NCBI GenBank assembly: GCA_016801885.1 | Contig: CM028888.1 | Span: 13,005,170 to 13,069,169 of the forward strand | From: Toxotes chatareus | Lineage: Eukaryota > Chordata > Actinopteri > Toxotidae | Length of the DNA stretch: 64,000 nucleotides | Direction of reading: 5' to 3' | Shown here: positions 36,481 to 50,869 of the stretch, piece by piece | Position numbering within the stretch: the first letter of the stretch is position 1 | Layout of the letters: the number at the start of each line of letters is the position of its first letter | Translations under genes and position numbers: made by a program | Notes under the pieces: generated by a model | The model's input: only the letters and a program-made list of their open reading frames with translations | Told to the model about the DNA's origin: nothing | Database searches by the model: none

Positions 36481-38214
36481 TCACAGTTTGTGTGCCTCTA
36501 GGGATGTGCCCAATACGCCTTCCCTTATTGTTCCGCCCACAACAGCATATTCAGTCATCACACCAAGTTGTGTGGTTTGCATTTGAGTCTATGATAGTAG
36601 TCTATGAGAGTTTGTTTATTAGTGAAAGGAATAAGAAGGAATACAGCAGCCAGGGATGAGCTAAAAAATATTTTGAAGGAGCTGCAACAATAAGTCAATT
36701 AATAAATTGTGCAATTAAGCAAAAACACACAAATTGGATGGGTTTTAGGAAAGAGTGATTGGTATTTTTTTTTCAAAATTTCAAATGGTCAATCTATAAA
36801 CTGATGTTTATAGCTGTTAGTGTCAAAATATTACCTGCAGTACAGAGATTTTAAACAGTGTGCACAAATGTGTGTACAATAATACAAGTTTATAAGGACA
36901 CACAATAACATAAAGTGTACATTCAATTTCCATGTCAATTTTACATGTGCTTTTGTGAGCAACGACAACAACAAATGTGTTTAATGTATATAAGTTCAAA
37001 GAGGTTCTGGTAGGTTGAAAGTTGAGCATGCATTCTTCTGCATTGAAAGTGCAGTGTATAAATAGGATATGCATGCAAATATAAGTGAGCAAAAGGCAGC
37101 AGGGGGTTGTCACTCAGGCGCTCATAATGCCCGGGGACCTACAGCACAGCTACAAGGACAGCACCCGCCCTCCACCCTGCAGCACCCAGGACGAAGCCAC
37201 AGAAGGCTGCTCAGCTGTGTGGGATCACTCTAACAAGCTGCTACCTCAGTCTGGCCCAGCTGAAGCTTCTCACACTGTTTACTAGGCGCCCATAAAAGCA
37301 GCCTCAGTGAGCTGTTGTTGCTGGGTTTTGGGCTGGAATAAATTCTGTCTGTGTTCGCCGTGCCAGCGACTCCTCTGTGAATGTGTACCAGCCTGGAAGA
37401 AGAGTTTTCTTGAACTTAAGACTGGAACTGAAGACATTCAACCTCTTATTTCCCTTAAAACTATGAGGGATGTTAAAGTATCTAAATTACAGCTTAAGTT
37501 ATGATATGAAAATTGGTCTGAGTGATATGGCTAAAATCTCTATATATATAATAGAATGTTTTCCGCTATCAATAAGTGTCACTACAAGGCAGATATATGC
37601 AAGGCATATATAAAATCCACTGCTATGAACTGCACTGTTCACAGGCATCACATCAGGCAAATCTCTTCAGACATTAGTGTTAGTTTTATAATATGTTCTT
37701 GTGTCTAATGTGTTACAATGTGTTCTTTGCATGTGTGCAAGAAGCTGTGATTTGCTTTGTGTTAATTAAATCTAGTATCTAATCTCATCCACACAATACC
37801 AATCGAATTAATTTGACTGATCTGTCTGTTACAGTATTACAAGCTGTATCCCATCTCACATTTTCTCTCTTGGAGTCCGCATTTCAAGGATGAGTACGTC
37901 ATAATTGATCCACCAGGCTGTCTCATTCCAAAGATTGCTCCAAACAGAGCCCAAAAACTATGTCATTTTACCAGAATTTGGAGGACAGATTGCAAGATGC
38001 TCTGCTGAACTATCTTCCTTGTGTGACTCTAAAAATCTAACATGTTTGTACTGAAAGTAAAGAGGTGAAAGTCATGAGGCTGCGGGGAAATTGAGCACTG
38101 TGACGCAAGCAACTAGCCAATAAGATTGACATCAACATTGCTTACATGTTGTTCAGTTTAACTGTTCCTTTAACATGGAGTTTAGGTTAACTAGTAATGT
38201 CATAACAAGACTCT

Positions 38215-38795
38215 ACAGCCATGCTTGTGGCTCTCTGAGGCTGTACTTAGACACAGTGGCATTTTGAGCTAATTGTGAATGTCAGCATGTGAACATGCTC
38301 ACAATGACAATCTGAACATGCTGGTATTTAGAAGGCATAATGTTCCTCATGTTCATTGGCTCAGTTTAGTGTGTTAGCATGCTACCATTTGTTACAGTAA
38401 CTAAACACAAAGCACAGCTCAGGCTGATGTTATGTCAGTGTTGTATTGCGGGTATCTGATAAAAACCAAAGTATGGGAAAAATAAACATTTTTACCTGAT
38501 GACAGTGATATATTAAATGTTAAAAGATCACCAAAGTGATTAAAATTCCTTCTGGAACAAATTTCCTGGCAATTCATCCAAACCACAAAATGTCAACATC
38601 ATGGTGGACCTACAGGAAAGGTCAAAGGATCACCATAGACACTAGGATTCATCCTTTAGGGATGATGAATGTCTGTTACAAATTTTATGGCAAACCCATG
38701 CCATAATTGTTCAGATATTTCAGTCTGGATGAAAGTGGAGGACTGACCTATCAACCAGTAGACTGACAATGAGTCATGCTGCTAGTGGGGCTGAA
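38215..38795 (+). repeat. dispersed perch-like-fish repeat, copy 2 (plus, near complete)
   Basis: This is the longest copy in the window. It runs from CTGAGGCTGTACTTAGACAC through GCTAAC/CATGCTC phrases, TTTTTACCTGATGACAGTG, a direct-repeat-like pair of blocks (GATCACCAAAG..., CAAAGGATCACC...), to TTTCAGTCTGGATGAAAGTG, GACCTATCAACCAG and a closing GTCATGCTGCTAG. It has no coding capacity. Copies 1 (9.5 kb, same strand) and 3 (53.75 kb, opposite strand) share the phrase order. Confidence 0.75.
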
Positions 38796-39345
38796 AATTA
38801 AAGTTACTCTCTTTTTTTTTCATTACAGCAATTTTAATTTATGTATTTTATTGCAGCTTTTCAGATAAAAGCAGCACACGTGTCTCATGAAATTCAACTG
38901 TGCTAACACATTACTGTGTTCGACATGAACCACCCATGATTTCAAGGTGAACAGCAGGACTATTTCCTTTCAAAGGTCAGCTTAAAGTAATTTGCAATAT
39001 TTGTTTACAAAAGTCAGCCCAGGTTATTTGTGCTTTGTGCCGAGTAGTAATTTGACAAGGATGTTGTTTTCTGACCCATTTCTTTCCTTTTCTTTTCCCT
39101 CACATTTACACGTTAGGAGATCTGTAAAGCAGTCCACATTTCACACTAAAAGACAGCTGTCTGAAACTATTTTTATGATCATTTGGCAGTTTGTGTGAAG
39201 CACAGCTTGAATCCTAAATATCTTAGTTTGTGTTTCAAGTTTGAAGAAAAACGTGATAATACTAAATGGAAATAAACATGTAACATGATATAAATTATTT
39301 GTGGCATTGTTACAGCATCCTCTACATGGTATATGTTATGTTACA

Positions 39346-39485
39346 GCTAGCTGTTTACCCTTGCTTCCAGTCTTTAAGCTAAGCTAAGCTAACAGCTGTA
39401 GCTTCATGTTTCATACAAACATCAGAGGGGTATCAATCTTCTCACCTATCTGTCAACAAGAAAGCTCATAAGCATATTTATACAT
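39346..39485 (+). repeat. fish repeat with AAGCTAAGCTAAGC core, partial copy
   Basis: Reads CAGCTAGCTGTTTACCCTTG, CTTCCAGTCTTTAAGCTAAG, TGTAGCTTCATGTTTCATAC, GGGTATCAATCTTCTCACC. The same phrases appear reverse-complemented at 40.83-40.95 kb. I recall this as a common teleost interspersed repeat without a protein. Confidence 0.65.
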
Positions 39486-40814
39486 GTGTTTGATGGTCAC
39501 ATGCTCATCTTCCATTTAGTTAAATGTAAAAAATGATTTAAGTGTAACAAGTGTAAACACTGGCAGTTTTTTAATTTGAAGCCATCCTATTATGAGCCCT
39601 TGTGATTCCTTCCAGCTGCTCACACATGAAACACTAAGGTGATGCCTTTTCTCTTCACAAGTGTCACCTTGCCTCTTGTCTCGTAGCCTCTGTTGTATGC
39701 TGTGATTCACTCAGTAAACACTACTCCCTTTTCCCCGACATGTAAGAAAGCATGACTATTTGGTAGAAGCCATAATTGGAACATGCTGATGTTGTTTTGT
39801 GCCTCCTGCGGGCATTTGCATTGTAGTTCCAGGCTCTCAGTGCTTGTAGTGAGATCCATATTTTCCACAGTGCATGACAGTGTCCCCGACTTCAAATGTA
39901 TGTCATGTTACAAACAACACTCTCTCTTCTTCTCCCGGCTTTATGAATCTTACATCTTATTCCTTCTGCTTTTTCCTCAGTCCTCAGTCTTTTTTTGGAG
40001 GCAACTTCATTGGAAGAACTCAATCTTTTATGGAGGGCATGCACTCATCTATAATGGGTGGGGTGAAACTTGAAACTTTAATTACTCAAAGATGACTTTT
40101 AGTATTTATTTTTTGCTGAGAATGTGTCTGTCTTCTTTGGTGGGTAAAGTGAGGGAGCGGCTGAATTGCTGCTCCATCAGCGACGATGGATTCATCATTT
40201 TGTGTGTTACTCTTCAGTGGTGTCGGTATTACAGTATGAGTTTTTGCAGCTGGCCATTGAATAGAAAATGTTGATAGACTTGATTTGTAGACAAGCAACT
40301 TCCGTATATTATTTGCTTAACATCAAAATACCTTGTTGAAGGTTTGGCTGCTGCTGAAAAAAAAACTATACATCAAATATCAGTAAGAAGAATTCATGGA
40401 TCTAAGCAAACATCAACAGGTTATTTATTTTGGAGCAAGGTGGTTGGGGAAAGTTGACATCATCAGGGCAAGAAAGGGTTGGAAAACAGGTGACACACTG
40501 TTTGGAGCAAAAACACACAACACAGATTTTGTTGTGTTGAAAAAAGAAAAAAATGATCAGAAAAAAGATGCCTCCCTGGTGGGATGTGTTTCTCATCATT
40601 TTCCAATCAATTATTTTTCACGCATTAACAACATGATCTAATATTTTTCAGATATTGAAAATTCTTAGACTTGATATTGAACCTCAAAACTGCTGAGTGT
40701 TGAAGGGTGGTTGATCAGATACTTCCCCTGTCTCCTGATCTGTTTTTCATTTGAATCATTTTTCTTTTTATTCATTTTACTGTTGGAAAGCTCTTGTGTT
40801 AAGACAACATTTAA

Positions 40815-41160
40815 AAGAAAAGTCAGACATTTTATTTTCTGGCTGAGATTTAGATGAGAAGACTGATACCACTCAAAAATATGAAGCTACAGCCTGTCCC
40901 TGGCTAACTTAAGTTAGCATAAAGACTGTGGAAACAGGGGAAAACTGACTATTTCTTAGTCAGGACCTGGAGTCTTCACTGGTTGCCAGGCAACTAATGA
41001 AAAAAGAAATAGTTTGGCACATAATCCCCTGTAAAATGTTGTTTTGTCATTATTACACTTCAGCACAATGTGTCAATTAGTGAGCTTTAGAGGAGCTAGT
41101 AAATTTTGTTACCTTTGGACAGAGCCATGGTAGCTGTTTCCCCGTGTTTCCAGCATATTT
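40815..41160. repeat. same family as 39.4 kb, two halves in opposite orientation
   Basis: The left half (about 40,815-40,950) reads GAGATTTAGATGAGAAGACT, ATATGAAGCTACAGCC and TTAGCATAAAGACTGTGG, the reverse of the 39.4-kb copy. The right half (about 40,965-41,160) reads GGTTGCCAGGCAACTAATG, GTGAGCTTTAGAGGAGC and TACCTTTGGACAGAGCC then GCTGTTTCCCCGTGTTTCCA, the forward orientation that should run into the 39.4-kb type sequence. The halves are thus arranged head to tail incorrectly, implying an inversion or two insertions. Confidence 0.55.
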
Positions 41161-41449
41161 CCCCAAAATGTTGAAATTTTCTTTTAATATTGCTGGTTTG
41201 GGATCAGAACCTATTTTGTTAAATAAAAAGGGTTTTGTGAAAAAAACATGTTATATTCCTCTAAGGAAGGTAATGACCGATATATCACTTTGGCACTGGT
41301 ACCAAATTAATGTATCATACTGCCACAGTAATGATAAATTTCACACCATATACCTCGGCTATAAACATTTGCTTTTAGTTGTGATTTTCCCTGCATATTA
41401 TTTTCATACATTTTGCATTTGCTTCAGCTGCAAGCTTAAGAGATATAAT

Positions 41450-41580
41450 CACCGTCCTCATCAACATCTGCATCAGCAGAATCATGACCCCCGCAATCCG
41501 GCATATACGTAGTCTTCATCATCAACACAGCCATCATTATCCTCATCCTCATCATCCACTTGATCCTCTTCTTGACCGTT
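41450..41580. repeat. TCATCA-rich low-complexity patch
   Basis: Irregular repeats of ATCATCA, CATCC and TCCTCATC with no open frame of note. Confidence 0.7.
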
Positions 41581-43269
41581 AACTCACATCTCTCCATAAA
41601 CCGGTACTCTGATGATTTATATGTTGCATAATTTGCTGAACAACGTATAACCCTTCTAACGTCTGTAGTGCTGAAAAGGAGATGTTTGTACTTGCACTCT
41701 CTTCACACTGTATGCTGCACAAATTGTTTTTATCAGTCACACGAAAGCAGCTGTTTGAAAATATGAATTTTAAATGTACACTTTCGAGTTAAACTGTTTT
41801 TTTTTTTTAGTTGTGTGTTTTAGTTTTTATTAGTTGTGATGGTCATGCTGCTGGTGGTGTGTGTGTGTGTGCCTACTATTTTCCTTCAAAACTGCCAATT
41901 TGTCTTGCTGGGAGAGCTCTTACAGATACAGGCGCACAAAGAAAAACTGTGTTTTTACTTCACCTGTACATCTAAGTGTGATAAATATGAGCAGATATTG
42001 TGCTGTGGCTTGAACCACACTCTGGCTGAACAACCAATTTAAAGTGTCTGTTTACTCGCTGGAACAATATACAGGCCATACAGTGACTGCATGTCAACAG
42101 AACAGGAGTTTCCATTTTCTCAGTGGCACAGGGCGCTGTAACAGCTGACATTTTCATAAACCAGCAAGCCAGGTAATTAGGTAACTAACTACGTAACACT
42201 AGCTACAAGCATAAACATGGTTCTGTGCGCAGTACCCTCATTAAGTAAATGTAAATGTACTGTAGGCGTAAGAAAGGACAAAATGCATGCACATCTGCTT
42301 GCTACATAGCTATAACTGTAATACCATTTGAAATGCTTCCCTGAGAGATGCAATTTGGTTGGGTTCCCACAGCAAAAAAAAAAAAAAAAAAATATGATTT
42401 AACTGACAAGACAGCAGGCACCATCCAGCTCATATGTTTGCATGCCACAAAATAAACCTGCTATAATCACCGTCTCTGTCCAATCCAGTAGGATCAGAGA
42501 ACCACCCTTATCACACTCACGGGTGGAGGTTTGTTATCAGGGGCTCAGATGATACACAAAGTCTACCAAACATCATTAGACATAATTTAGCCGTAGCATA
42601 TCTACTGTCAACATTAGATTTATTCACTCATACTTCAGTGCTTGGGGGAAAAATGATTACATACAGAACATGATCGCCTCTGAACAGAACTAAATGTCTT
42701 AGCTATATTTTTTTGAAAACACTGCCTGAAAAGACATTCTACGCTTGCAACCCACTCTACCCTGTTTCAGCACATAATGGCGTGAGTGATGTGTGTGTGG
42801 ATGAGTAGAGGATGGTGTGGAGCGCCATTTAGTCAGACGCTGTCAATCTCACACAGGTAAGCAAAAGTAGGAACGAGTGGGAAAATCTTTTAGCCTCATC
42901 AATGCATTTAATAATCTGATGATACAGTGCAATATCTCACTGTGCTGATATTGTACGAAAATGCTTCCTGTCTAAAGCGGGTGTTCAGAACAAAATGTGC
43001 TCTGCCTTAAAGCAATGCAAAGGGGCTGCATTGGTGGGGGTGAGACATGAAATACAGATCCATGAATTTGAAGGCTTCTTAGATGCCAAAAACACTGCAC
43101 AAAGGTTTAGAATACAATAAGACCCCATTATAATTATCACTGTGGCAATTAAATAAAATGTGACGTAAATAGTAGAAACAGAGCGTTTAGCGTGTATGCA
43201 GTTGGCCACTGCAGTGCCTCACCTGATGACGTTGCCTAGCAGCAAAGGTTAAACAAGGTTCAACCTCTA

Positions 43270-43630
43270 GACACCCCCCACCCCCCATACCATACTTCCT
43301 CAGGAAGTTTAGCACCACAGTCATCAACTCTGTCTTGTGCACATCTGTCACGGTCCGGTTTGGAGCAGCTACAAAAAAATGGATAGGAAACCGACTGCAG
43401 CAAACAGTGAGGACAGCAAAAAAAAAAAAAATCATTGGTGCTCCCCTGCCAACCCTCCAGGACTTGTACTCTTCAAGAACCAGGAAAGGGGCAGGGAAAA
43501 TCATTACAGATTCCTCACACCCTGGACATAACCTTTTTCAACTCCTCCCCTCTGGCCAAGCACTACAGATACAGAACCCTGTATACCAAATGTACCAGAC
43601 ACAGGAGCTGTTCACCAACTTTTCTATTTT
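43270..43630 (+). mobile_element. LINE reverse transcriptase C-terminal fragment
   Basis: Across two shifted plus-strand frames the sequence reads FLRKFSTTVINSVLCTSVTV, then LQQTVRTAKK, IIGAPLPTLQDLYSSRTRKG, AGKIITDSSHPGHNLFQLLP and SGQALQIQN. This is the wording of the end of ORF2 in a jockey/CR1-superfamily fish LINE, a different family from the one at 8.4 kb. A poly-A tract in the middle (13 A at about 43,419) breaks the frame, so the piece is dead. The neighbouring repeat starts just after it. Confidence 0.7.
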
Positions 43631-43639
43631 CATTTTTAA

Positions 43640-43895
43640 TTAATCTGCTGACAATTGTTTCAATTAATCCATTAATTGTTTGGTCTATAGATGAAAAGCG
43701 TGTTGTTTTTTCTGACCAACAGTCCAAAAGTTCATCATCATGCATAAGCAAATTCCACACCTGAGAACATGCAACTATCAAACTGTCAACATGTTTGAAG
43801 AAACGACTCAATTATTATTTCAGATGAACAAAACAGCTGCCAATTAATTTTCTTTTAATCATAATCCATTAATTGACAAACCAACTGTAATGCCA
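43640..43895 (+). repeat. AT-rich fish repeat with TTAATCxATTAAT units
   Basis: Contains AATTAATCTGCTGACAATTG, TTAATCCATTAATTG, GTCTATAGATGAAAAG, and near the other end GCCAATTAATTTTCTTTTAA and TCCATTAATTGAC. The ends are mutually complementary in part, giving a foldback. I recall it as a common teleost repeat; no coding capacity. Confidence 0.55.
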
Positions 43896-44145
43896 CGATA
43901 CCAGCATGGTTAATTATATTCTTATTCATAGATGTTTTTTTAATTATTGCGAGTATGCTTACCCTCTTGTTTAACATGTGGTAGAGGTTAGCATATGATG
44001 CCAACAAACAAAGAAAACTGTCAACAAACGACAGAAAATGAAATCTAAACATTAACAGAATTTATTACGTCACTTAACACTGGTGTGCTGTAGCTCACTG
44101 CTGGGAGATCCCTGGAACTTCTGAGAGAAGAACTCAAGCAACTAC

Positions 44146-44171
44146 ACAAACACACACACACACACACACAC
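44146..44171. repeat. (CA)13 microsatellite
   Basis: A short run of CA units in the nrxn2 UTR intron. Confidence 0.9.
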
Positions 44172-47100
44172 TGACAGGTTAAGGTGACTACAGGTTAAGA
44201 TGTAGTTTTTCTCTGGAATTCAAACTGTCAAAACATACACTGATCCAAAAGCAATGCAGCAAAAACACAGTCAGTGACTTAACATTTACAGTACAGATAT
44301 CAAATATCAATGAAGTCCTTCTTTAACTGTGAAACTTCATAAATTCACACATCTTTCAGACTGCCTCCTCAGGACTCTGATTATGCAAATGCCCTCAAAC
44401 ATAACCATCATGAAAGCAACCCAAGTGATTTTCACTATAAATGACAGCTCCTTCCCCGTCAGCTCTCAAGGAACTTGCCACTGAGATTTCATACTTTAGT
44501 TGAACACTAACGTATCAATGCATGCTCTATAAATGAGCTCCTCATAAAGACAAATATATGCACAAATACTTAAAGACGACCAGTCCCTCCTGTGCTTCAG
44601 TGACATCACCGGGAGCCATCATTCAGCACTGCACTTGCTCATAGAGCTTTATACAGTATACTACTAATGATGGAAATGTTTGCCCTTGAAATCTCAGTTA
44701 ATAAGCAGCTATGGTATGACATCCATGATTAGATCATCCAGTGCTGTCACATCTCATCCTGAGGAGGATGCCACCAGACAAAACGGAGAGTGGGAGCAAG
44801 CAAGCAACCCACTCTCTGGTGCTTTTCTTTTCACACACGAACACAGACACACATACACATCTGCTCTTCAGCAGCTATGCAACAGAACAGCCTGGGTTAA
44901 TCTTGGGTAACAGCTTCTTGGCAAGGATCAGAAAGCTCCACTAAGACCCAATGAATGCTGACATTGATACGGCATGGAGCCTCCTCACACAGGTAGGACA
45001 CACGAGACAAACGCCTTTATAGATGAAGCAGCCTTGGGCGAGGATAAGATTGATTTTGCAATGCAGCATTAGATGAGATTTCCGATGCATACTATAACGA
45101 ATTAGCATGAATCTGTTCCCCATGAGAGACGCCTGCAGACAGAGTGAATTGAAATAAATGAATGTCCCAGTGTTTACCACACCATCCCCCATGCTGCAGT
45201 CAGCTGGCCATTTAAGTGTGACAGGCCGAGTTCAGGCACAGCAGAGATCAGAGTGATGGATGGACAGCCAGGCAGCTGCTAAAAATCTCTTGATTCACGC
45301 CCAGGCCGATATGCCACTCAGTGATCAATTGCATCCACGTAAATCTGCCATCCGCCGTAGTGTGACATGATAAGGAAGGAGAAAAGAAAGCTTGCAGGAC
45401 TCTGCTCTTTTAACCTCAACTCTTATAAGGCAATTTACAATGGCTGAGCAGGTTTTCTGTTCTTACTCCCCTCCACCCCCCCCTCAAGCCACCTTTCATT
45501 GAGAACTCGCACATGCCTCCCATGCGAGAGTCCTGCGGATATTACTTCATTAATTCAGCTTCGTTGTGGATAATGCGTGGAATGAAAGAGAAAGATTCAT
45601 TGAGCGATCGGCAACTAAGATAGTGTGAGACCTCAGCAGCCCTGTCAGAAGTCTGTGGCAACAGATCTGATGCAAGTTCAATCATAACATTTCAACTGGC
45701 CAAACTGTAGTTGGGATTTTTTTAAAAAAATACATTATCATGTTCAACATTTCAACACTGAGCGCCGCTGAGGTGATGTAGATAAAGTGCGTTATCAGGC
45801 TGACAGTCAGCCGAGGCTGAATGTTGATGGTTGATGTTTGACCTTCCTCATGTCACAAGTGTTTTAGCAGAAGAAATTGGCTCATGCACATGTTTCTTTA
45901 AAGGTGATACTGATGTACTATAAAGGAAGCTAACTGCAGCACTATCATGAGTAGTGTAGTATTGATCCAGTTTGATTTTGGGCTGCACATCTTTTTTTTT
46001 CTTTCGTTGACATTTATTACTAAAGTATGCTTTGCATTTAGGGATGGCAAAAACAAATATGACACCTGACAAACTCAAATATTGAGGTATTCTTTATCAA
46101 ACACCTTCATATTGTGGTACAGTATATCAATATACAGCGATGTAATGATATTTTAGGAAAGACTGGTTCCTTCACAGTCAATTAAGCACCCCAATTTGGA
46201 TCTCTTAACTGTAATTTAGCTTTTGGGATGAGGCAAACACGCATCAAGTATATCATGATGTATGCTGTATGACAAAAAACAGCATACAAAATGCCAGACA
46301 GTGTCTATGTCGTATCGCAAAAGAGTTCTTCTTGTACTGAAGTAAAAATGCAGATTCAAAATGATTCAATAACAAGAGCAAACAGACTAGTTGTTATTCT
46401 TTACCACCTCTACATTTCCCATATCAGTGCTGTGTAGTAGATTTAGGCCTTGTTGGGTTGCTGTCTTCTGAGCACTGTAACTGCATAATGTATATCCTGA
46501 CAGGGTGATATTGTGTTTTATATCTCTAAGGGCACTGATTATGCTGCCTGGGCACATTTTGGTTAACAGTGCAGTTTCAGCTCCCTTTTCTCATGCTGTC
46601 ACACAGTAACAACGATAGATGAGCTGAAATACTTACATTTGCAATGTAATGCAACACTTCTGAATGTGCAAGAGACACCTGAATGGGACAGAAAGACAAA
46701 CCTGCTTGCTGTAGCTACTGGGTCACGTATCTTAGGTTTAATAGTGAATGCTTATTATAAATATCACCTTCAGGGGATTTTATCTGCACTCTAAGAGCTC
46801 ATTAGTCCGTATGCTATTTTGGTTGAATTTTCATTTGTCTTTGTTATTACTGGTCTACAACAGCCTCTTAATCAAGACTAGAGGCTGATTGGAAACCATG
46901 GTGTCAACCTTAGGAGGCCATGAGTAACAAAAGCTGTGTTGGCTCTGCATGGTAGGAGAAGAAAAAAAAAAAACTTGTTTCTGCTGTACCCACACAAGCT
47001 TTTATCAATAGTAACACTGTCAGTTGCTGCTCTCCAAGTTATCACATGCGAGCCAGATCGAATATCAAAGGTTTGAGTTTTCCTCATTGTTTTCCTCATT

Positions 47101-50100
47101 CTACTTCCTGAGCTGTTATTACTGAAATAACATACAGGATATTTTAAATTGAGTGATACTGTATTATTCCTCAATAATGCATTGCATTTCATCAATGAAA
47201 AAATATTACACTGAAACCGCATTCATTCTTCAAAATGGCTGCATTGTCTTAAGCTAAAATTTGATCTGGTACATTTTTGTCATGCACATATTTAATGAAT
47301 CACAGCTGAGCTTTTCAAAAAACATTTTTGTCACCTCCTCTCCCAGTATGACAGGCTCTAATGTACCAACCTTTGCTGAATCCTGAGTAGCATTCTGCTT
47401 ACAGAAAATTATAGACCACCTTCCGTTCCATTCTACCTACTGTACCACCTGTGGTGATAATAACTGGCAATTTCACTGACTATTATTTCACAGATATATA
47501 ACAATATCAATCAAGCTTCCTGAATCAGTTGCCACTGTATGTATATGTATATTGACACATATTTATTTTTTTCAGTGTCCATTTCTGGACATTATTGCTG
47601 TTTTACAACCTTCTAGCCACTCTTAAAAACAAGTGGCACAATGACCCAGACTATAACTTAACCAACAATGCACTGCTGGTGTGATAACTCTGACTATAAG
47701 GCATTTCAGTTATTTAAGTATTTTGTCTCTGTCAGTTGAGTAAAGTTCATTAGAAATAACTCACAAATAAATAAATAACCCAAACTCGCCAAAGGTGTAG
47801 AGAGACAAAGATCTCAACAGTGACCTTTTTTTTTTTTTTTTTTGTCTTCACCATCCAGGGACATAATCCCTGTTTGGCTGTGCAGCTGGCATGCAACTGA
47901 GTCACGCGTCAGCCCTGATTAGAAGCAGCAGTGGTCCGCGGGCCCCATTCCTCTGCCAGAGCCAGGAGTGGAAAAGGCCAGGGCCACCACTTTCAGTCTG
48001 TGGATATGACCTTGATGGGGTATGATAGAGAGGAAGCGACGCGATTCGCAATGCCACACAATATCTGTAACCTTCCACTTCACCAGTACGCATGCTGAAG
48101 CTATTGAGCTGTGACACACATACACGCGCACACACCATGTCAACTCTGCCCTGTCATTATTTCAGGCGGTCTCCTCCTTCATGTCATCCAATCATCCATC
48201 TCTCTTTGCATATTGGCTGGTGCTTTGTGTGAGATATCTTAATTCTAAACATTAACTCCTTTTCATACTCAGCGGCTGCCATGCCAATGTAAAAGTCACA
48301 TAAGTGCAGCTTTAAGAGATAATGGCTTAAAGAAGTTCAAATTTTAAGCTGGATGTGAAGTAACATGCTGAACCATGCAGCTTAATTCTATTAGGGGCCA
48401 TAATATTATTTTCAGTATTATTACTAGTAGTATTAGGTTAGTTGTTGTTGTAGCAGCAGTGACACCATTTTCTTTTTTTTAATTGCTAACGATACCCAAA
48501 CCCTTAAATCTCATTGGAAGCAGCGATAGAGACAGATGTCTTATGAGTCAGATCATAGCAACACAAATGTGGCAAAGATGGCACTGAAGGCACTGAAAAT
48601 ATCGAGCAGTGAGTAAAATCTTGGCAACGGCATATCCTGTGTCAAAACAGAGCTGATAAGAAACAAAAATAAACATGTAAATTGTACTGAGCAGCAAATA
48701 TAAATGAAGCATGACTGAGGGAAAATAAAATGCAGTATAACAAATAGAAAACAACAAAAAAAAAAAAGCCAAGGCTGTGACACACCCTGCTGTTGTATTG
48801 CTGTCTAAAAATATCACCATAACAACAACTATATGCACAAAAAGTCATACTCAGCATTGCATAAGTTCACGGTTCATTTTTGGAACATTGCAAGCCAAGA
48901 CTTCCATGCTGCCAGTGTGGCTCTCGTTTAGAAAAACCAAGTGACTTTCTAAAGAATGCAATTTTATTTAAACGAGTCTGTCGGCTCAATCAGGAGGAAT
49001 TAAAGAGTGCAGCCAAACAGTGTGTGTTAATGAGAGAATGTGCAGCAGATCTGAGATGCAACCTTTGTGTGCTGTCCACAAACAAGGTGCTGAAAGATGG
49101 CGTGCAACAGCCGAGACAGAGATGGTGTCACCTAATGGAAATGGAACTGGAAATCTGAGCTAATAGTGCTCTTGCCTGTTTTGTGACTGCACAGATTCAG
49201 ATCAGTTTACCTACAGAGGAAACTCAGCAACACATTGTGTTGTGTTACTGTTGGAGTAGAATTTGCAAAGCAAATAGGTTTACAGAAAGTGCAGGAAGGG
49301 CAGCAGTATGTATAGTGGATGTGCTCAGAGTTTAGGGCACCTCCCTTCTTTTTTTTGTGATAAATCTAATCAAATTATCGTGGAGGGACATCAGACTGTG
49401 GGCGTCTAGACATTTTCAAGCTATAGCACCAAAGTCAGTCAAGGAATAAAACGCATTGTTGAACAAAATTATAATATTTAAATTCCACACTTCATCAATT
49501 TATGTAATCCAATGAACAATAGACAATGATTAAATAAACTGCCTCTCTCTTTTCATTCACATTCATCCACCTACAATATGCAGAGCCGCAAATTAGTGAG
49601 CATGAGTGACTGACATTTCAGCCTTTATTAAAAAATATATATATTATTATTAAAATATTTCACCAAATATAACACCAAGCTCTGCTGTAATTTGAACCAC
49701 ACCACCTCCTCAGTGGTCAACCCTCCTGAACTGGTGCCACATAATCTGCTCCAGAGGCAGCAGCTTCCTATGGAGGCGTAGGTTTTGAGCTGCAGGTTTT
49801 TAAGGAACATTATCTCATCACACAGGTAAGGAATCTTTTCTTTCCAGCTCACCAACTTCCCCCTTATTTTTAAGCATAATATTTAGAGCTGACGGGGAAG
49901 CCGCCTTTGTTGCAGATGATGTGGCAGCTTCTTGAATCAACTACTGTTTCCCTCTCTGCCTCTCTCTCTCTCTCTCCTTCCTATCTTTAAACTGGCCAAT
50001 CCTTTGGTACAGAACATGAAATCCCTCTCAATAATAAATATGCTACCTCAAGCATCTCAGACAAGGGCCCCGAACGCTGCATGACTCAAAGACCACCTTA

Positions 50101-50869
50101 ACTTCACTTTTATACATATCCAGAAAATACACACATCTTTATATAATTAATACCTAGTAAACCCCGCATGTGGCAATCTGGCGAAATCAAACAATAGGTT
50201 ATGTGGCTCGTTTCCATGTTTCTGCCGGGGCTGCAGCCTTTTTATTCACAGGAAAAGCCACCACTGTACGTGCTGTAGCCCAACCACAGGGCATGTCTTC
50301 CGGCACGCAATTAAGCGACCTCATCCGCAACCGTGTTGAATTTGGAAAGCATACCTCTCCTCCACCCACCTCAACTGACTGTAAACACTGGTAACAAAGA
50401 GGCTTGGTTGGAAATCTCCGGCCAGATTAAGTGACATCTCCCAAAGACACCTCAAGAGAAGTGTCAATAATTGGTGAGCAGCAGCTCAACATCACCGAAT
50501 TGGAATACAAACAATTCCAGACCACTGACATTGAAAAACACACATACACACATACACGCATACATAGAGATACACCACGGCTTATCTCGTAGCTTTCTAC
50601 TGCAGCACGCTGTAAAGCTAATTACCGCCGTCCATAAGGTCGTTTCTGTGTAGGAGGTGTGCGGTGTCATTTACCTGTGCATCATCCAGCGATCCGACAC
50701 ATGGATACAGCGAGAGGTTTGATTATTCCAGCCAGGAAAAAAACAAGCACAAAAAAAAAGAGAGAAAAGAGAGGGTGTGGGGGGCGGGGGGAATCCTTAA
50801 AATGAGCAGAGATGAATGCGGTAGATGAACATGCGACCTTTGCCTTCAGAAAGAATAGTCTTCTTATCT

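Larger units (their letters stand above)
29365..50674 (-). other. long 5' UTR intron of nrxn2
   Basis: No protein-coding exon was recognised in these 21 kb on either strand. The contents I can name are dispersed repeats at 38.2-38.8, 39.35-39.49, 40.8-41.16 and 43.64-43.89 kb, a LINE fragment at 43.27-43.63 kb, a TCATCA-rich low-complexity patch at about 41.45-41.58 kb, a CA run at 44.15-44.17 kb and a GACA array at 36.43 kb. From 29.4-36.4, 36.5-38.2 and 44.2-50.6 kb I see only AT-rich, unique-looking DNA. If the first-exon call is wrong, part of this span is intergenic. Confidence 0.5.
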
